From: Arsenophonus sp046530785
GTDB taxonomy: Bacteria; Pseudomonadota; Gammaproteobacteria; Enterobacterales; Enterobacteriaceae
DNA: 64,000 bases
NCBI GenBank assembly: GCA_046530785.1
Contig: JBHEQT010000004.1
Span: 43,262 to 107,261, forward strand
Direction of reading: 5' to 3'
Below are positions 43,802 to 54,214 of the stretch, piece by piece. Position numbers and translations under genes: made by a program. The notes under the pieces are model-generated. The model did not search any database and had not been told where the DNA came from. It was given only the letters and a program-made list of their open reading frames with translations. Position 1 is the first letter of the stretch, and every line of letters begins with the position of its first letter.

Positions 43802-45226
43802 TTAATAATTAAAATTTTTTGTTTTATATTTTGGGTTTTTTAAATTTTCAATAGAGAAAATATCGTCTAATTCTTCTTCTGTTAGTAAACCTCTCTCTAA
43901 TACCACTTCTTTAACATTTTTACCTGTTTCAGCGCATATTTTCCCTATGATATCTCCATTGTGATGGCCAATAAATGGATTAAGATAAGTAACTATTCCA
44001 ATAGAATTAAAAACATATTTTTCACAAATTTCTTTATTAACTGTAATGCCTATAATACATTTTTCCAGTAAATTACGACAAGAGTTATTCATTAATGAAA
44101 TAGATTCAAAAATCGCTTGGCCAATTGCCGGCTCCATAACATTCAATTGCAATTGTCCTGCATCCGCTGCGATAGTAACACAAGTATCGTTACCTATGAC
44201 TTTGAAACAAGCCTGATTAACAACTTCAGGAATAACAGGATTGATTTTAGAAGGCATAATAGATGACCCCGCTTGTAGTTCTGGTAGATTTATTTCTTTT
44301 AGACCAGCACGAGGTCCGGAAGAAAGAAGTCGAAGATCATTACAGATTTTTGATAACTTAACAGCTAATCGTTTTAGCCCAGCGTGTACCGTAATGTAAG
44401 CACCACAGTCGGAAGTTGCTTCAATTAAATCTTCTGCTGGAATACATGCCAATCTCGTTACTTCAGCTAATTTTTTCACCACTAGTTCTTGATATCCGGC
44501 AGTTGTATTAATTCTAGTTCCAATTGCGGTTGCACCAAGATTGACTTCAAGTAATAATTCACTAGCACTATGTAAATTCTTTATTTCTTCTTTTAATAAA
44601 GTAACAAATGCATGAAATTCTTGTCCTACTGTCATAGGAACAGCATCTTGTAATTGGGTACGACCCATTTTAAGAATATCTTTAAATTGGTTTGCTTTTT
44701 GTTGAAACCCATCTTTAAGCAAAGTAATTGATTTAATTAAGTTAGTAATGGAGTTATAAACTGCAATTCGGAATCCTGTTGGATACACATCATTAGTTGA
44801 TTGACTTTTATTTAAATGCTCATTGGGATCTAAATATTGATATTCACCTTTTTTATATCCCATTAACTCAATACCAATGTTAGCTAAAACTTCATTAGTA
44901 TTCATATTTAAAGATGTACCCGCTCCTCCCTGAAAGACATCTATTGGAAATTGATCCATACACCTTCCCTTATTTAAAATTTCATCACAAGCATTAATAA
45001 TCGCATCTGCTTGTTTTTGTGGAATTGTTTTTAATTCTTTATTTGCTATTGCCGCTGCTTTTTTTACCATTACCATTCCACGAATAAGTTCTGGTACATG
45101 ATTAATAGTTCTGTCGCTAATATAAAAATTCTCGATCGCACGTAATGTATGAATACCATAATAGACTTCAGCAGGTATATCTCGTTTACCTAATAGGTCT
45201 TCTTCAGAACGAATATTTTTCGACAT
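43802..45226 (-). CDS. aspA: Aspartate ammonia-lyase (aspartase)
   Basis: 474 residues (E. coli 478). The fumarase/aspartase signature is present as AGSSIMPSKINPVIPE near residue 320, with GGAGTSLNMNTNEVLAN and TGFRIAVY substrate-site segments. It converts aspartate to fumarate and ammonia. With malate dehydrogenase decayed, this is a visible route for making fumarate, perhaps for anaerobic-type respiration or nitrogen release. The adjacent dcuA exchanger appears dead. A long A+T intergenic region separates it from divergent fxsA and groES, as in E. coli order. Confidence 0.95.
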   Translation of the reverse strand: MSKNIRSEEDLLGKRDIPAEVYYGIHTLRAIENFYISDRTINHVPELIRGMVMVKKAAAIANKELKTIPQKQADAIINACDEILNKGRCMDQFPIDVFQGGAGTSLNMNTNEVLANIGIELMGYKKGEYQYLDPNEHLNKSQSTNDVYPTGFRIAVYNSITNLIKSITLLKDGFQQKANQFKDILKMGRTQLQDAVPMTVGQEFHAFVTLLKEEIKNLHSASELLLEVNLGATAIGTRINTTAGYQELVVKKLAEVTRLACIPAEDLIEATSDCGAYITVHAGLKRLAVKLSKICNDLRLLSSGPRAGLKEINLPELQAGSSIMPSKINPVIPEVVNQACFKVIGNDTCVTIAADAGQLQLNVMEPAIGQAIFESISLMNNSCRNLLEKCIIGITVNKEICEKYVFNSIGIVTYLNPFIGHHNGDIIGKICAETGKNVKEVVLERGLLTEEELDDIFSIENLKNPKYKTKNFNY

Positions 45227-45621
45227 AAAACCTTCTTAAAATTAAATAGAAATTTATTAAAAATATATATATAACGTATTAATAAAAATATATTATTTTA
45301 AAGTTTAATTTAAAGTTAATAATTAAGATTCTAATTATAACTGTGATATATCTTGTCAGAAACAAGAAGTACTTGTTATATAAATATGAAATATTATAAT
45401 AGCTACATTATCCGAATTTAATATCATATATATGTGATGATGCTAATATAACTCATTAAAAATATAAAAATTTTTCATTAAATTATATAATAGATTTTTA
45501 TTATACCTAAATTGTAGTGTCAAATACAAAATCTTGTGATATTAATTTATTAAAAGATATTTATATCTTCCAATTCAAAAATGGGATACTGAGGTTACTT
45601 AACAATTATTAGGATAATTGT

Positions 45622-46090
45622 ATGTGTTGGTTTCTCCATTTATACTTTTATAATCCTACTTAATTTATATAAAACTGTTATTTTTGTTAAAGTTTTTGGA
45701 GAGTATATAGGTTTATATTAAGAACCTTAATATTAATATTTTTAATTTTATCTATTGATTTTTTTGTAAAAGTCATTGAAATTAAAAACTTTAATTATTA
45801 ATATGTCAAAAATTATCTTACTGGGAAAAATCCGAAAAAAGAAATGATTAAGAATATAATTTTTAATTGATTATTAGTATTTTGTTAATTTTATATGAAT
45901 TTTCAGTAATTTTTTAAGGGTTTTATTAGTGCTGTATTCTTTAATATAGAAACTGATAATTCATGAAGTTTATACATCATGTTTATTTTATTTTACAAGA
46001 AGAGCTAATAATAATTTCAACAATTCTCCAAAATGGAAGAATTATGAAAGTGAGTTTGATAAAAAATTGATGCTTTATCAAACAGTATTA
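45622..46090 (+). pseudogene. fxsA: Decayed fxsA (membrane protein)
   Basis: It lies between aspA and groES, divergent from aspA, as in E. coli. ATG-TGT-TGG at 45622-45630 fits MRW with arginine changed to cysteine. After a one-base shift the frame reads YKTVIFVKVFGEYIG, matching YIEISIFIQVAHVLG. The later half is unreadable. FxsA overproduction relieves F-exclusion of phage T7; its normal role is unclear. Confidence 0.52.
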
Positions 46091-46187
46091 AACATAAGGA
46101 AAAATTTTCTAAAAAAGAAAATTTCGATAGTAAAAATATTAATATTTTATTTTTAGGTAAAAAGAAAAATGGAATTTTTTTTATAGA

Positions 46188-46219
46188 CCCCTTGAATTAA
46201 TTTTAATCGACCCCACCTG
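46188..46219 (+). promoter_or_regulatory. groES: Sigma-32 heat-shock promoter of groESL
   Basis: CCCCTTGAA (-35, 46188-46196) and CCCCACCTG (-10, 46211-46219) are 14 nt apart, close to the E. coli groE promoter (CCCCTTGAA, then CCCCATTTC). C-rich boxes in an A+T-rich desert can hardly be chance. They imply that a functional RpoH persists. Confidence 0.85.
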
Positions 46220-46247
46220 TTTAAACAGGGTACTGGTTTATAAACCA
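46216..46247 (+). promoter_or_regulatory. Two adjacent 14-bp palindromes in the groESL leader
   Basis: CCTGTTTAAACAGG (46216-46229), overlapping the promoter -10 box, and TGGTTTATAAACCA (46234-46247) are separated by 4 nt. The second would form a hairpin near the mRNA 5' end. Their role is unknown: RNA stabilisation or a thermosensor-like leader is inference. Confidence 0.6.
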
Positions 46248-46302
46248 TACTAGTATCATCTTTATTTACCTTATATGGATTTTATTTATAGGAGATCTCT
46301 TA

Positions 46303-46596
46303 ATGAAGATTCGTCCATTGCATGATCGGGTTATCATTAATCGCGAAAAAGTTGAATCTAAATCTGCTGGTGGTATTGTTTTAACTGGCTCTGCTGCAGG
46401 TAAATCAACTCGAGGAAAAGTACTGGCTGTTGGTAAAGGTCGCATCTTAGATAACGGTGAAAATAAACCTTTAGATGTGAAAATTGGCGATACTGTTATT
46501 TTTAACGACGGCTATAGCGTGAAGACAGAAAAGATTGATAACGAGGAAGTATTAATTATGTCAGAAAGTGATATTCTGGCAGTTGTTGAAAAATAA
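46303..46596 (+). CDS. groES: GroES co-chaperonin
   Basis: 97 residues, the E. coli length. It opens MKIRPLHDRVIINR, contains the mobile loop ESKSAGGIVLTGSAAGKS that binds GroEL, and ends VLIMSESDILAVVEK. AGGAGA precedes the ATG. It forms the heptameric lid of the folding chamber and is co-transcribed with groEL from the sigma-32 promoter. Confidence 0.98.
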   Translation: MKIRPLHDRVIINREKVESKSAGGIVLTGSAAGKSTRGKVLAVGKGRILDNGENKPLDVKIGDTVIFNDGYSVKTEKIDNEEVLIMSESDILAVVEK

Positions 46597-46648
46597 TTTC
46601 TCTCTTAAATCAGATCTTCTGAATGAAATAATTTAAAGGAAAGAAACA

Positions 46649-48289
46649 ATGGCAGCTAAAGATGTAAAATTTGGTAGTGATGCACGTGCAAAAATGCTTC
46701 GTGGAGTGAACATTCTTGCAGATGCAGTTAAAGTTACTTTAGGCCCGAAAGGTAGGAATGTGGTTCTTGATAAATCTTTCGGAGCACCTTTAATTACTAA
46801 AGATGGTGTGACTGTTGCTCGTGAAATTGAATTAGAAGATAAATTCGAAAATATGGGCGCCCAGATGGTAAAAGAAGTTGCCTCTAAGGCTAATGATGCA
46901 GCAGGTGATGGCACAACAACTGCAACAGTATTTGCGCAATCTATTGTTAGTGAAGGTTTAAAGGCAGTTGCTGCTGGAATGAATCCAATGGATTTAAAAC
47001 GTGGTATTGATAAAGCGGTTTCTGCAGCTGTTGAAGAATTAAAAAAACTATCTAAACCTTGTACTGATAATAAAGCAATTGAACAAGTCGGTACGATTTC
47101 TGCTAACTCTGATCAAACAGTCGGTAAATTAATTGCTAAAGCAATGAAAGAAGTTGGTAAAGAAGGTGTTATTACCGTTGAAGAAGGATCAGGTTTAGAA
47201 GACGAATTATCGGTTGTTGAAGGCATGCAATTTGATCGAGGGTATTTGTCTCCTTATTTTATAAATAAAACAGATATCGGTTCTGCTGAATTAGAAAATT
47301 CCTATATTCTATTAATAGATAAGAAAGTTTCTAATATTCGTGAATTATTACCTGTATTAGAAGCTGTTGCTAAAGCAGGTAAACCACTGTTGATTATTGC
47401 TGAAGATGTTGAAGGTGAAGCTCTTGCGACATTGGTAGTAAATAATCTACGTGGTATTGTAAAAGTTTCTGCGGTAAAAGCACCAGGATTTGGTGACCGT
47501 CGTAAAGCTATGTTACAAGATATTGCTGTTTTAACAAAGGGTACCGTTATCTCTGAAGAGATTGGTCTGGAGTTAGAGAAAGCAACATTAGAACATTTAG
47601 GTCAAGCGAGACGCATCGTCATTAATAAAGACACTACTACTATTATTGATGGTATTGGTTCAAAAAACGAAATTGATGGACGTGCAAAACAGATAGCTCA
47701 ACAACGTGATGAAGCTACTTCAGATTACGATCGAGAAAAATTGCAAGAACGTATTGCTAAGTTATCAGGTGGTGTTGCTGTAATTAAAGTTGGTGCTGCA
47801 ACTGAAGTTGCAATGAAAGAAAAACGTGCTCGTGTCGATGATGCATTACATGCAACTCGCGCAGCAGTAGAGGAAGGTGTTGTTGCTGGTGGAGGTATTG
47901 CTCTAGTTCGTGTTGCAAGTGCATTAGATAATTTGAAAGGTGATAACGAAGACCAAACGGTTGGTATCCGTATAGCGTTGCGCGCAATGGAATCTCCTAT
48001 GCGTCAAATTGTTGAAAATGCGGGTGAAGAATCAGCTGTAGTTGTTAATAATGTTAAGCAGCAAGGTAAAGATAATTACGGTTATAATGCTTCAACAGAA
48101 GAATATGGTGATATGATCAACATGGGTATTTTAGATCCAACTAAAGTTACTCGTTCTGCTTTACAATTTGCTGCATCAATAGCCGGTCTTATGATTACAA
48201 CTGAAGCTATGGTAACTGATTTAGCAAAAGAAGATAAACCTGATTTAGGTGCTACTGGTGGTATGGGTGGTATGGGTGGTATGATGTAA
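46649..48289 (+). CDS. groEL: GroEL chaperonin
   Basis: 546 residues (E. coli 548), intact from AAKDVKFGSDARAKMLRGVN to the C-terminal GGMGGMGGMM tail. The ATP motif GDGTTTATV and the hinge regions are present. Codon use is less A+T-driven than in its neighbours, as expected for a strongly expressed and selected gene. High chaperonin output is thought to buffer destabilised proteins in endosymbionts. Confidence 0.98.
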   Translation: MAAKDVKFGSDARAKMLRGVNILADAVKVTLGPKGRNVVLDKSFGAPLITKDGVTVAREIELEDKFENMGAQMVKEVASKANDAAGDGTTTATVFAQSIVSEGLKAVAAGMNPMDLKRGIDKAVSAAVEELKKLSKPCTDNKAIEQVGTISANSDQTVGKLIAKAMKEVGKEGVITVEEGSGLEDELSVVEGMQFDRGYLSPYFINKTDIGSAELENSYILLIDKKVSNIRELLPVLEAVAKAGKPLLIIAEDVEGEALATLVVNNLRGIVKVSAVKAPGFGDRRKAMLQDIAVLTKGTVISEEIGLELEKATLEHLGQARRIVINKDTTTIIDGIGSKNEIDGRAKQIAQQRDEATSDYDREKLQERIAKLSGGVAVIKVGAATEVAMKEKRARVDDALHATRAAVEEGVVAGGGIALVRVASALDNLKGDNEDQTVGIRIALRAMESPMRQIVENAGEESAVVVNNVKQQGKDNYGYNASTEEYGDMINMGILDPTKVTRSALQFAASIAGLMITTEAMVTDLAKEDKPDLGATGGMGGMGGMM

Positions 48290-48333
48290 GGTATTTTAAG
48301 ATTCTAATCTTTTAATATCTTTTTCTTATTACA

Positions 48334-48375
48334 ATAAAAAGCCCTGAGTTTAATTTTTAATTCAGGGCTTTTTAT
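48334..48375 (+). terminator. groEL: Terminator of groESL
   Basis: ATAAAAAGCCCTGA and its exact complement flank a 14-nt loop, with the 3' arm ending in TTTTTAT. It is a classical bidirectional intrinsic terminator with a GCCCTGA core, 45 nt after groEL. Confidence 0.9.
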
Positions 48376-48940
48376 CATTAAAAAATTAACTTATTTAATT
48401 TTAAGTTAAGTATAGTATTAATTTGGTAGACTATCTAATATTGATAGAGAAATTATTTCATTAGATATTTTTGTTATTAACTAATAAATAAATCTTATTT
48501 TTAAAAATATTTTTAATATAAATATATTAATTAAGATTTAAAATAGATGTAAAAAAACAAGCGAATTTAAAATAGTATAGAATTACTGAACATTTTATAT
48601 TTATGTTGTTTTCAACAAGCAATAATTGTCAATATGAACAAAAATTATTTATTTTATATATAAAATAAAATAAATAGAAATTTAGAATTATTTATTAGCA
48701 GATAAAATAATTAATTTAAATAGGATAAGAATATCAATCATTAATTTGTTTTATACATTTTACAAGTAGATTACTTACATAATAAAAGTATTTGATAGGA
48801 AGAATTATCATTTATATAATATAGTAGAAATATAAAAATATTATTTCTAAGTTTTATATTTTCCATTCCTTAAAAGGAATTTCATTGAAATTTTTATAAT
48901 TGTCCCATTTCCTTATAATAATATTAGAGTTAAATTTCAA
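48376..48940. other. Short desert between groEL terminator and epmB
   Basis: 565 nt of A+T-rich sequence. In E. coli yjeI and yjeJ lie here; I recognise no remnant of either. Confidence 0.55.
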
Positions 48941-49954
48941 TTATAAATCAATTAGTGTTTTACTAAGTTTTCCAGTTATTTCTCTACTTAATCTAGGAAC
49001 TAAATAACCTGAGATAAGAGTAATTAATTCTTTCATTATTACTCGAGCCTCTTCATCTGTTACCATAAAATGGGCAGCACCTTGAACTTTATCTAATAAG
49101 TGTAAATAATAAGGTAGTATTCCATTTTCAAATAATTTGTTACTTAATTTAGCTAGACAATTAGCATTATCATTAATACCGCGCAAAAGTACACTTTGAT
49201 TTAATAAGGTAACATTTACTCGCTTTAACTGTTTCATTGCTAAATTAAACTCATTGTCAATTTCATTAGCATGATTGATATGGGTAACCATAATAATTTG
49301 TAGTCTAGAAATATTGAATCGTTCGCAAAGAGTTCTAGTAATACGAGCAGGAATAACTACCGGTAATCGGCTATGGATCCTAATCCGTTTGATATGAGGA
49401 ATAATTTCTAATTGTGATATCATCCAATCTAATTCATGATCTTTTGCCATCAAAGGATCTCCGCCTGAAAAGATAACTTCATGAAGTTCATTATGCTGCT
49501 TTATATAACTTAATGCTATTTTCCAATTTTGTTTATTCCCTTTATTTTTTTTATATGGAAAATGACGTCGAAAGCAGTATCGACAATTAACAGCACAGCC
49601 TCCTTTAATTAAAAGTAATACACGATCCTGATATTTATGCAATAGTCCAGGAATTTGATTATTTTGTTCATTTAATGGATCAACAGAAAATGTTGGTGTA
49701 AGATTAAATTCAGATTTCAAAGTAATAACTTGCCGTAAAAGAGGATCATTAGCATCAGCTATTCGCATTTTTGTAATAAAAGATTTAGGCACTCGCATCG
49801 GAAATAAAGCTCGAGCGGAAATACCCGAACGTAATTCTGAGTTATTTTCTAATGATAGTAATCGTAATAATTCATGAGGATCAGTAACAGCGCTTTTAAG
49901 TTGTTGTATCCAGAGTTCTCTAACAGGCTTTTTTTGATTCACAATATTAAGCAT
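48941..49954 (-). CDS. epmB: EpmB, EF-P lysine 2,3-aminomutase
   Basis: 337 residues (E. coli 342), slightly shorter at the C-terminus. A radical SAM cluster motif has cysteines 120, 124 and 127 in GGCAVNCRYCFRRHFPY. PLP and substrate segments follow, including SGGDPLMAKDHELDW and NQSVLLRGINDNA. It isomerises alpha-lysine to beta-lysine for attachment to EF-P Lys34 by EpmA. It is divergent from efp with 36 nt between starts, as in E. coli, so both enzyme and substrate genes are kept together. Confidence 0.95.
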   Translation of the reverse strand: MLNIVNQKKPVRELWIQQLKSAVTDPHELLRLLSLENNSELRSGISARALFPMRVPKSFITKMRIADANDPLLRQVITLKSEFNLTPTFSVDPLNEQNNQIPGLLHKYQDRVLLLIKGGCAVNCRYCFRRHFPYKKNKGNKQNWKIALSYIKQHNELHEVIFSGGDPLMAKDHELDWMISQLEIIPHIKRIRIHSRLPVVIPARITRTLCERFNISRLQIIMVTHINHANEIDNEFNLAMKQLKRVNVTLLNQSVLLRGINDNANCLAKLSNKLFENGILPYYLHLLDKVQGAAHFMVTDEEARVIMKELITLISGYLVPRLSREITGKLSKTLIDL

Positions 49955-49990
49955 TTTATGCTATTTATTTAAAAAATTTAAAGGATTTCC

Positions 49991-50557
49991 ATGGATACCT
50001 ATAGTACCAATGAATTTTGCTCAGGTCTTAAAATTATTTTAGATGGTGAACCTTGTACAATTGTAGAAAGTGAATTTGTTAAATCAGGAAAAGGACAATC
50101 TTTTGCTCGTGTACGAATTCGTAAATTACTTTCTAATAAAGTATTAGAAAAAACATTTAAGTCAAATGATTCTGTCGAAAGAGCTGATATTATAGAGCTG
50201 AATTTAACCTATTTATATACTGATGGCAAGTTTTGGAATTTTATAAATAATGATACTTTTGAACAAATACTTGCTGATGAAAAAACTGTTGGTGATAATA
50301 GAAAATGGTTAATTACTCAATCCGATTGTGTTGTTACATTATGGAATGGAAATCCTATTGCTATCACTCCACCGAATTTTGTTGAACTAACAGTAGTTGA
50401 TACCGCTCCTTTTTTAAAAGGAGATATTTTAAGTTCTGGAGGAAAAATAGCAAAATTAAGCACGTCTGTAATTGTAAAAGTTCCTCTATTTATTCAAATT
50501 GGTGAGGTAATTAAAGTTGATACTCGATCTGGTGAATACGTTTCTCGTGTAAAATAG
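49991..50557 (+). CDS. efp: Elongation factor P
   Basis: 188 residues, the E. coli length, with three beta-barrel domains. The modified lysine 34 is present in the loop K-S-G-K-G-Q. The residue before the glycine is serine instead of the usual proline (KPGKGQ), a change next to the modification site. The C-terminal signature VKVPLFIQIGEVIKVDTRSGEYVSRVK is intact. EF-P rescues ribosomes at polyproline stretches. Its modifier epmB adjoins it, and epmA must lie elsewhere. Confidence 0.97.
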   Translation: MDTYSTNEFCSGLKIILDGEPCTIVESEFVKSGKGQSFARVRIRKLLSNKVLEKTFKSNDSVERADIIELNLTYLYTDGKFWNFINNDTFEQILADEKTVGDNRKWLITQSDCVVTLWNGNPIAITPPNFVELTVVDTAPFLKGDILSSGGKIAKLSTSVIVKVPLFIQIGEVIKVDTRSGEYVSRVK

Positions 50558-50670
50558 TGTATAAGTAAATTACTAATTTTACTTGAAAAGTATTCATTAC
50601 AGTAAAATAAATAGCAAGAAAATTTTATTTTTTAATTACCTTAATTATTTATTGATTTTTATCATACCCA

Positions 50671-50707
50671 ATAATAATTTATTAATTAAAAATTAATAAA
50701 TTATTAT
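50671..50707. repeat. 17-bp-arm inverted repeat after efp
   Basis: Arms ATAATAATTTATTAATT and exact complement, AAA loop, 113 nt past efp. It could serve efp as a 3' end structure but has no U tail. Confidence 0.8.
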
Positions 50708-51021
50708 AAATTACGGATAAAATTTTTTATTTTTTAAAGGTATTTCTTTAAAAAATTTGGTAAATAATCTTTAAACATAGTAAAAAATTATATTTATTTA
50801 AAACACAAATGGTGATATCTTAATTTTATATTATTTAAAAATAATTAGGTATAGTTGAATTATTATATAATGTGAGATAAAATTACTAATTGATATCAAT
50901 AAGCAGAATTTATAATTATTGTTAAAAGCTAATATATTGCTATTCATTAAATTAGTCGCTTACAACTTTCTATTATCGTTTAAATGATAAAATCATTGAA
51001 TAAATTATATAATTTATTTAA

Positions 51022-51059
51022 TAAATATCTACTTTTATTTAAATAAAAGTAGATATTTA
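51022..51059. repeat. 38-bp perfect palindrome
   Basis: The half TAAATATCTACTTTTATTT meets its exact complement with no loop. It is the longest uninterrupted palindrome I found, in sequence with no gene. Confidence 0.88.
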
Positions 51060-52307
51060 GAGTATCTCATTTATTATTAATAATATTCTTTATTTATATA
51101 ATAAAGAATGTATTTAATCTATTAATATCAGATCTAATTATCTGAATTTATACTTTTGATAAAATATTACTATACTAGGATACAAAGTATTTGTTATTAA
51201 GATAACAGAAAATAGCAAATAAATTTAATCAAGGAATGAAAATTGCTTCTAATAAATTTTTATAATGTAAATATATTGTTACCCCCTTATTTTTATATCA
51301 AAGGATTCCTTAAAATAAATAACGATTCGAACAGAATATAAAAATATTATCAAAATAGATAAGATTGAATACCTAATAAAAATTTTTTGTATATTATGGA
51401 AGAATTCTGATAGTTAAATTTATCTCTTTTACGTATCTATCAAACAATAGTTTATTTTTAATTTTATTTTAATGTTTATTAAAATATTTATAGTGAAATG
51501 TAAATTTCTCTAAGTTTTTGATTATTTTAAATACGAAAATATAACCTTCCCAATATTACCAGGAAGGTTGTAAAATTAAAAATTTTTCTATTCATTAGAA
51601 ATATATAGATAAATTGATCATGTGAGAGAGAAACTTTCAATTTAATTGATAGAGATTTTTCTCTCTTTATACAAAAAATCTATAATCATAACTAGAGAAT
51701 AATCATAATCAAATAGTTTAATTTTAAATTACTAAAATTTTGAATATTATAATTAAAAATTCAACCATAAAAATAAAAACTAAAAATATCGTTAGAGACC
51801 AGATATGTTATTCAATACAAAAAAATTAATCTATTGAAAGATCTATATTAATTATCTTACCATGAATAAATTATATAATTTAGGAAAATTTATGATATAG
51901 GAAAATAAAAATATTGATAAAACCAAATCCAATAATAATAGCAATTTTAAAAATTTAATAAATAATAATACGATTAGAGGATTATGGTAACTGATATTAA
52001 TCAGATCAATAAAATACTATAAAAAGATAAAACTATAAATAATTAATAATTATATTAGTTGAAATAATATTTAAATTAAAAATTATAGGTTGAAACTTTT
52101 TTAATAAAAATTATCACTTAAAACGATATTAAAATTAAGAAGATAAAAGAAATAATTTAAATTTCATGATTACGTTAAAGACGAAATATAATGAATTTTA
52201 TATCTTAATAAAGATGATTAGAAATCATAAAATCTATAATATAAATTCTCCATAAAATTATAAATTAATTATTTAAATACATACCAAGAATAGAAAAATA
52301 ATGACCA

Positions 52308-52339
52308 TTTATTTAAAGTAAATATTTACTTTAAATAAA
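52308..52339. repeat. 32-bp perfect palindrome
   Basis: TTTATTTAAAGTAAAT is followed directly by its exact complement. Confidence 0.85.
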
Positions 52340-54048
52340 ATTTCTAATTTATGGTTGATTTATTAAAATAGGTGGAATGATGATTACGTTGATAAAAATT
52401 AACGTAATTATGAATTTTTACTGCAATAAAAGATAAAGCGGACTTTTTTATAAAATAGAAAAAATGCAAATTTACACAATAAATAATTCTAAAACTAAAC
52501 TAGATCTTTGAGAGATTTATCATCAGAAACCAAATAATAAAATAGCAACCAAATAGAATTTTTGATTACCTGGAACATAAAAATCTTAAGTTCTCCTTTA
52601 TGAAGGAAAGATTCTTTTGTACAAATGAAATCAATATAAAATATGATTTCTGATATAACATCTTTATAGTAAAGATAAGAAGTTGAATAAAAATGTAAAC
52701 TCTATAATAAGAAATTTTATAATCCTTTAATTTGTTCACTTCAATTAAAGGCGATATAACTTAATAAAAGATACTCAAAATACTAAAGATAATCAAAGTT
52801 CAGCAATTTAATGACATTTATTTATATTACAGATTTATCTAATGTTTATTAATAAAAGGATCATCTTCATTTTATGATTTATCTCTTTTGAAGATATAAA
52901 TAACTGGAAATATATTAAACCTATAAAATCTATCTAATTGATAGTTTAAAGACTTTATTATTTTTATAAAATAGAATTATTATATTGTCTTTATTTTAGG
53001 AAAAGTATTATTACTATTATTACTTAATTTATATTAATTTTATTAGAACTAATAAAATATCTAAAAAATTATTATTAATATTTAATTAATAATTTTTGTT
53101 TATTAGAAATAAAATAATCTATTTAATTTATGTAAATCACTAATTTATATCAGATAAATAAACTATTATAAATATATAGCCTTTATATTTATAAAATTTA
53201 ATAAATTGATAAAAAGTTTAAGGTTTAAAGTCAATATAAAATATTACCCGATATAATTTTCTATTAAAAGATATCGACACAAAACTATCAATATATTTTA
53301 GTTAATTCTGCAATTATAAGTTATGTTTTTAGTTTAATCTGATTATAGTAGTAAAAGTAAATTAACTACTAGAAAGTACAAGTTTAATAGATTTTATTCT
53401 ATTTAATAATAAAAAATTAATAATATTATATATAAAAATAAGATAATTATTTTATATCCTAAAGTTTTTATGTTTTTAGAAAAATATAATTGATTCAGTT
53501 GATAAGCATTAATCTGTGTTAGTAGAGTATTTTTACTATTGATAAAAATTTGAAATTATACTTATATAACTAGAGTATTTTCTGGAATAATTCACAGTAT
53601 TTGACTATTTTAAAATAATTCAACTTATTAATAAAATAGATTATTAAATATAGAAATTTTAAAAATTTAAAAAGTATTTTTTTAATACATATATTATGCA
53701 TCTACAAATATAATAATAGAAATAGTGGTATAAATACCAAATAATTAAATATTTTAACTACTGGATTAAATAAATATCAAGATTACTATCTTAAAGATAA
53801 TAATCTAAGATCATTAATATGATATATTAAACTAATATACTATTAGTTATTATTTTTCTAATAATTACCTTTATATCAATTTTTGATATTTTAATGAATC
53901 ATTCAATATCCGAAAAATATAATTATTTTATCGATTTTCTTTTATATAAATTACTAGAATTAATTTCTTAATAAGATTATGGTATATTCTTTAAATAAAG
54001 AAATTATTCTTTCACGTTATTAATATATATAAGTATTGTATTAAGATT

Positions 54049-54078
54049 TTATGCTATTGTATTTATACAATAGCATAA
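54049..54078. repeat. 13-bp-arm inverted repeat
   Basis: TTATGCTATTGTA and its exact complement flank TTTA. It lies about 140 nt upstream of the decayed argA start; it does not resemble an ArgR box. Confidence 0.75.
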
Positions 54079-54214
54079 TGAAAGATTATATCTTCAGTTA
54101 TTTATATAATCTAATTATATTTAGATTTTCTAAAACTATTATTATAAATTAAAGATTATAATATAGTTATATATTATAAAATGATAAGTTTCTAACCATT
54201 GCTGTAAATAAGGA

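Larger units (their letters stand above)
50558..54214. other. 3.7-kb desert with several long palindromes
   Basis: No credible frame and no named remnant. amiC would be expected near the right end, divergent from argA, but I could not confirm it. It is rich in inverted repeats: 50671-50707, 51022-51059, 51551-51577 (AACCTTCC/GGAAGGTT, unusually G+C), 52308-52339 and 54049-54078. A junction between the efp and argA-recD neighbourhoods lies here. Confidence 0.55.

Noticed and set aside
52800..54150. Decayed amiC divergent from argA
   Set aside because: Expected from E. coli order, but the zinc-site segment could not be matched convincingly on the minus strand.
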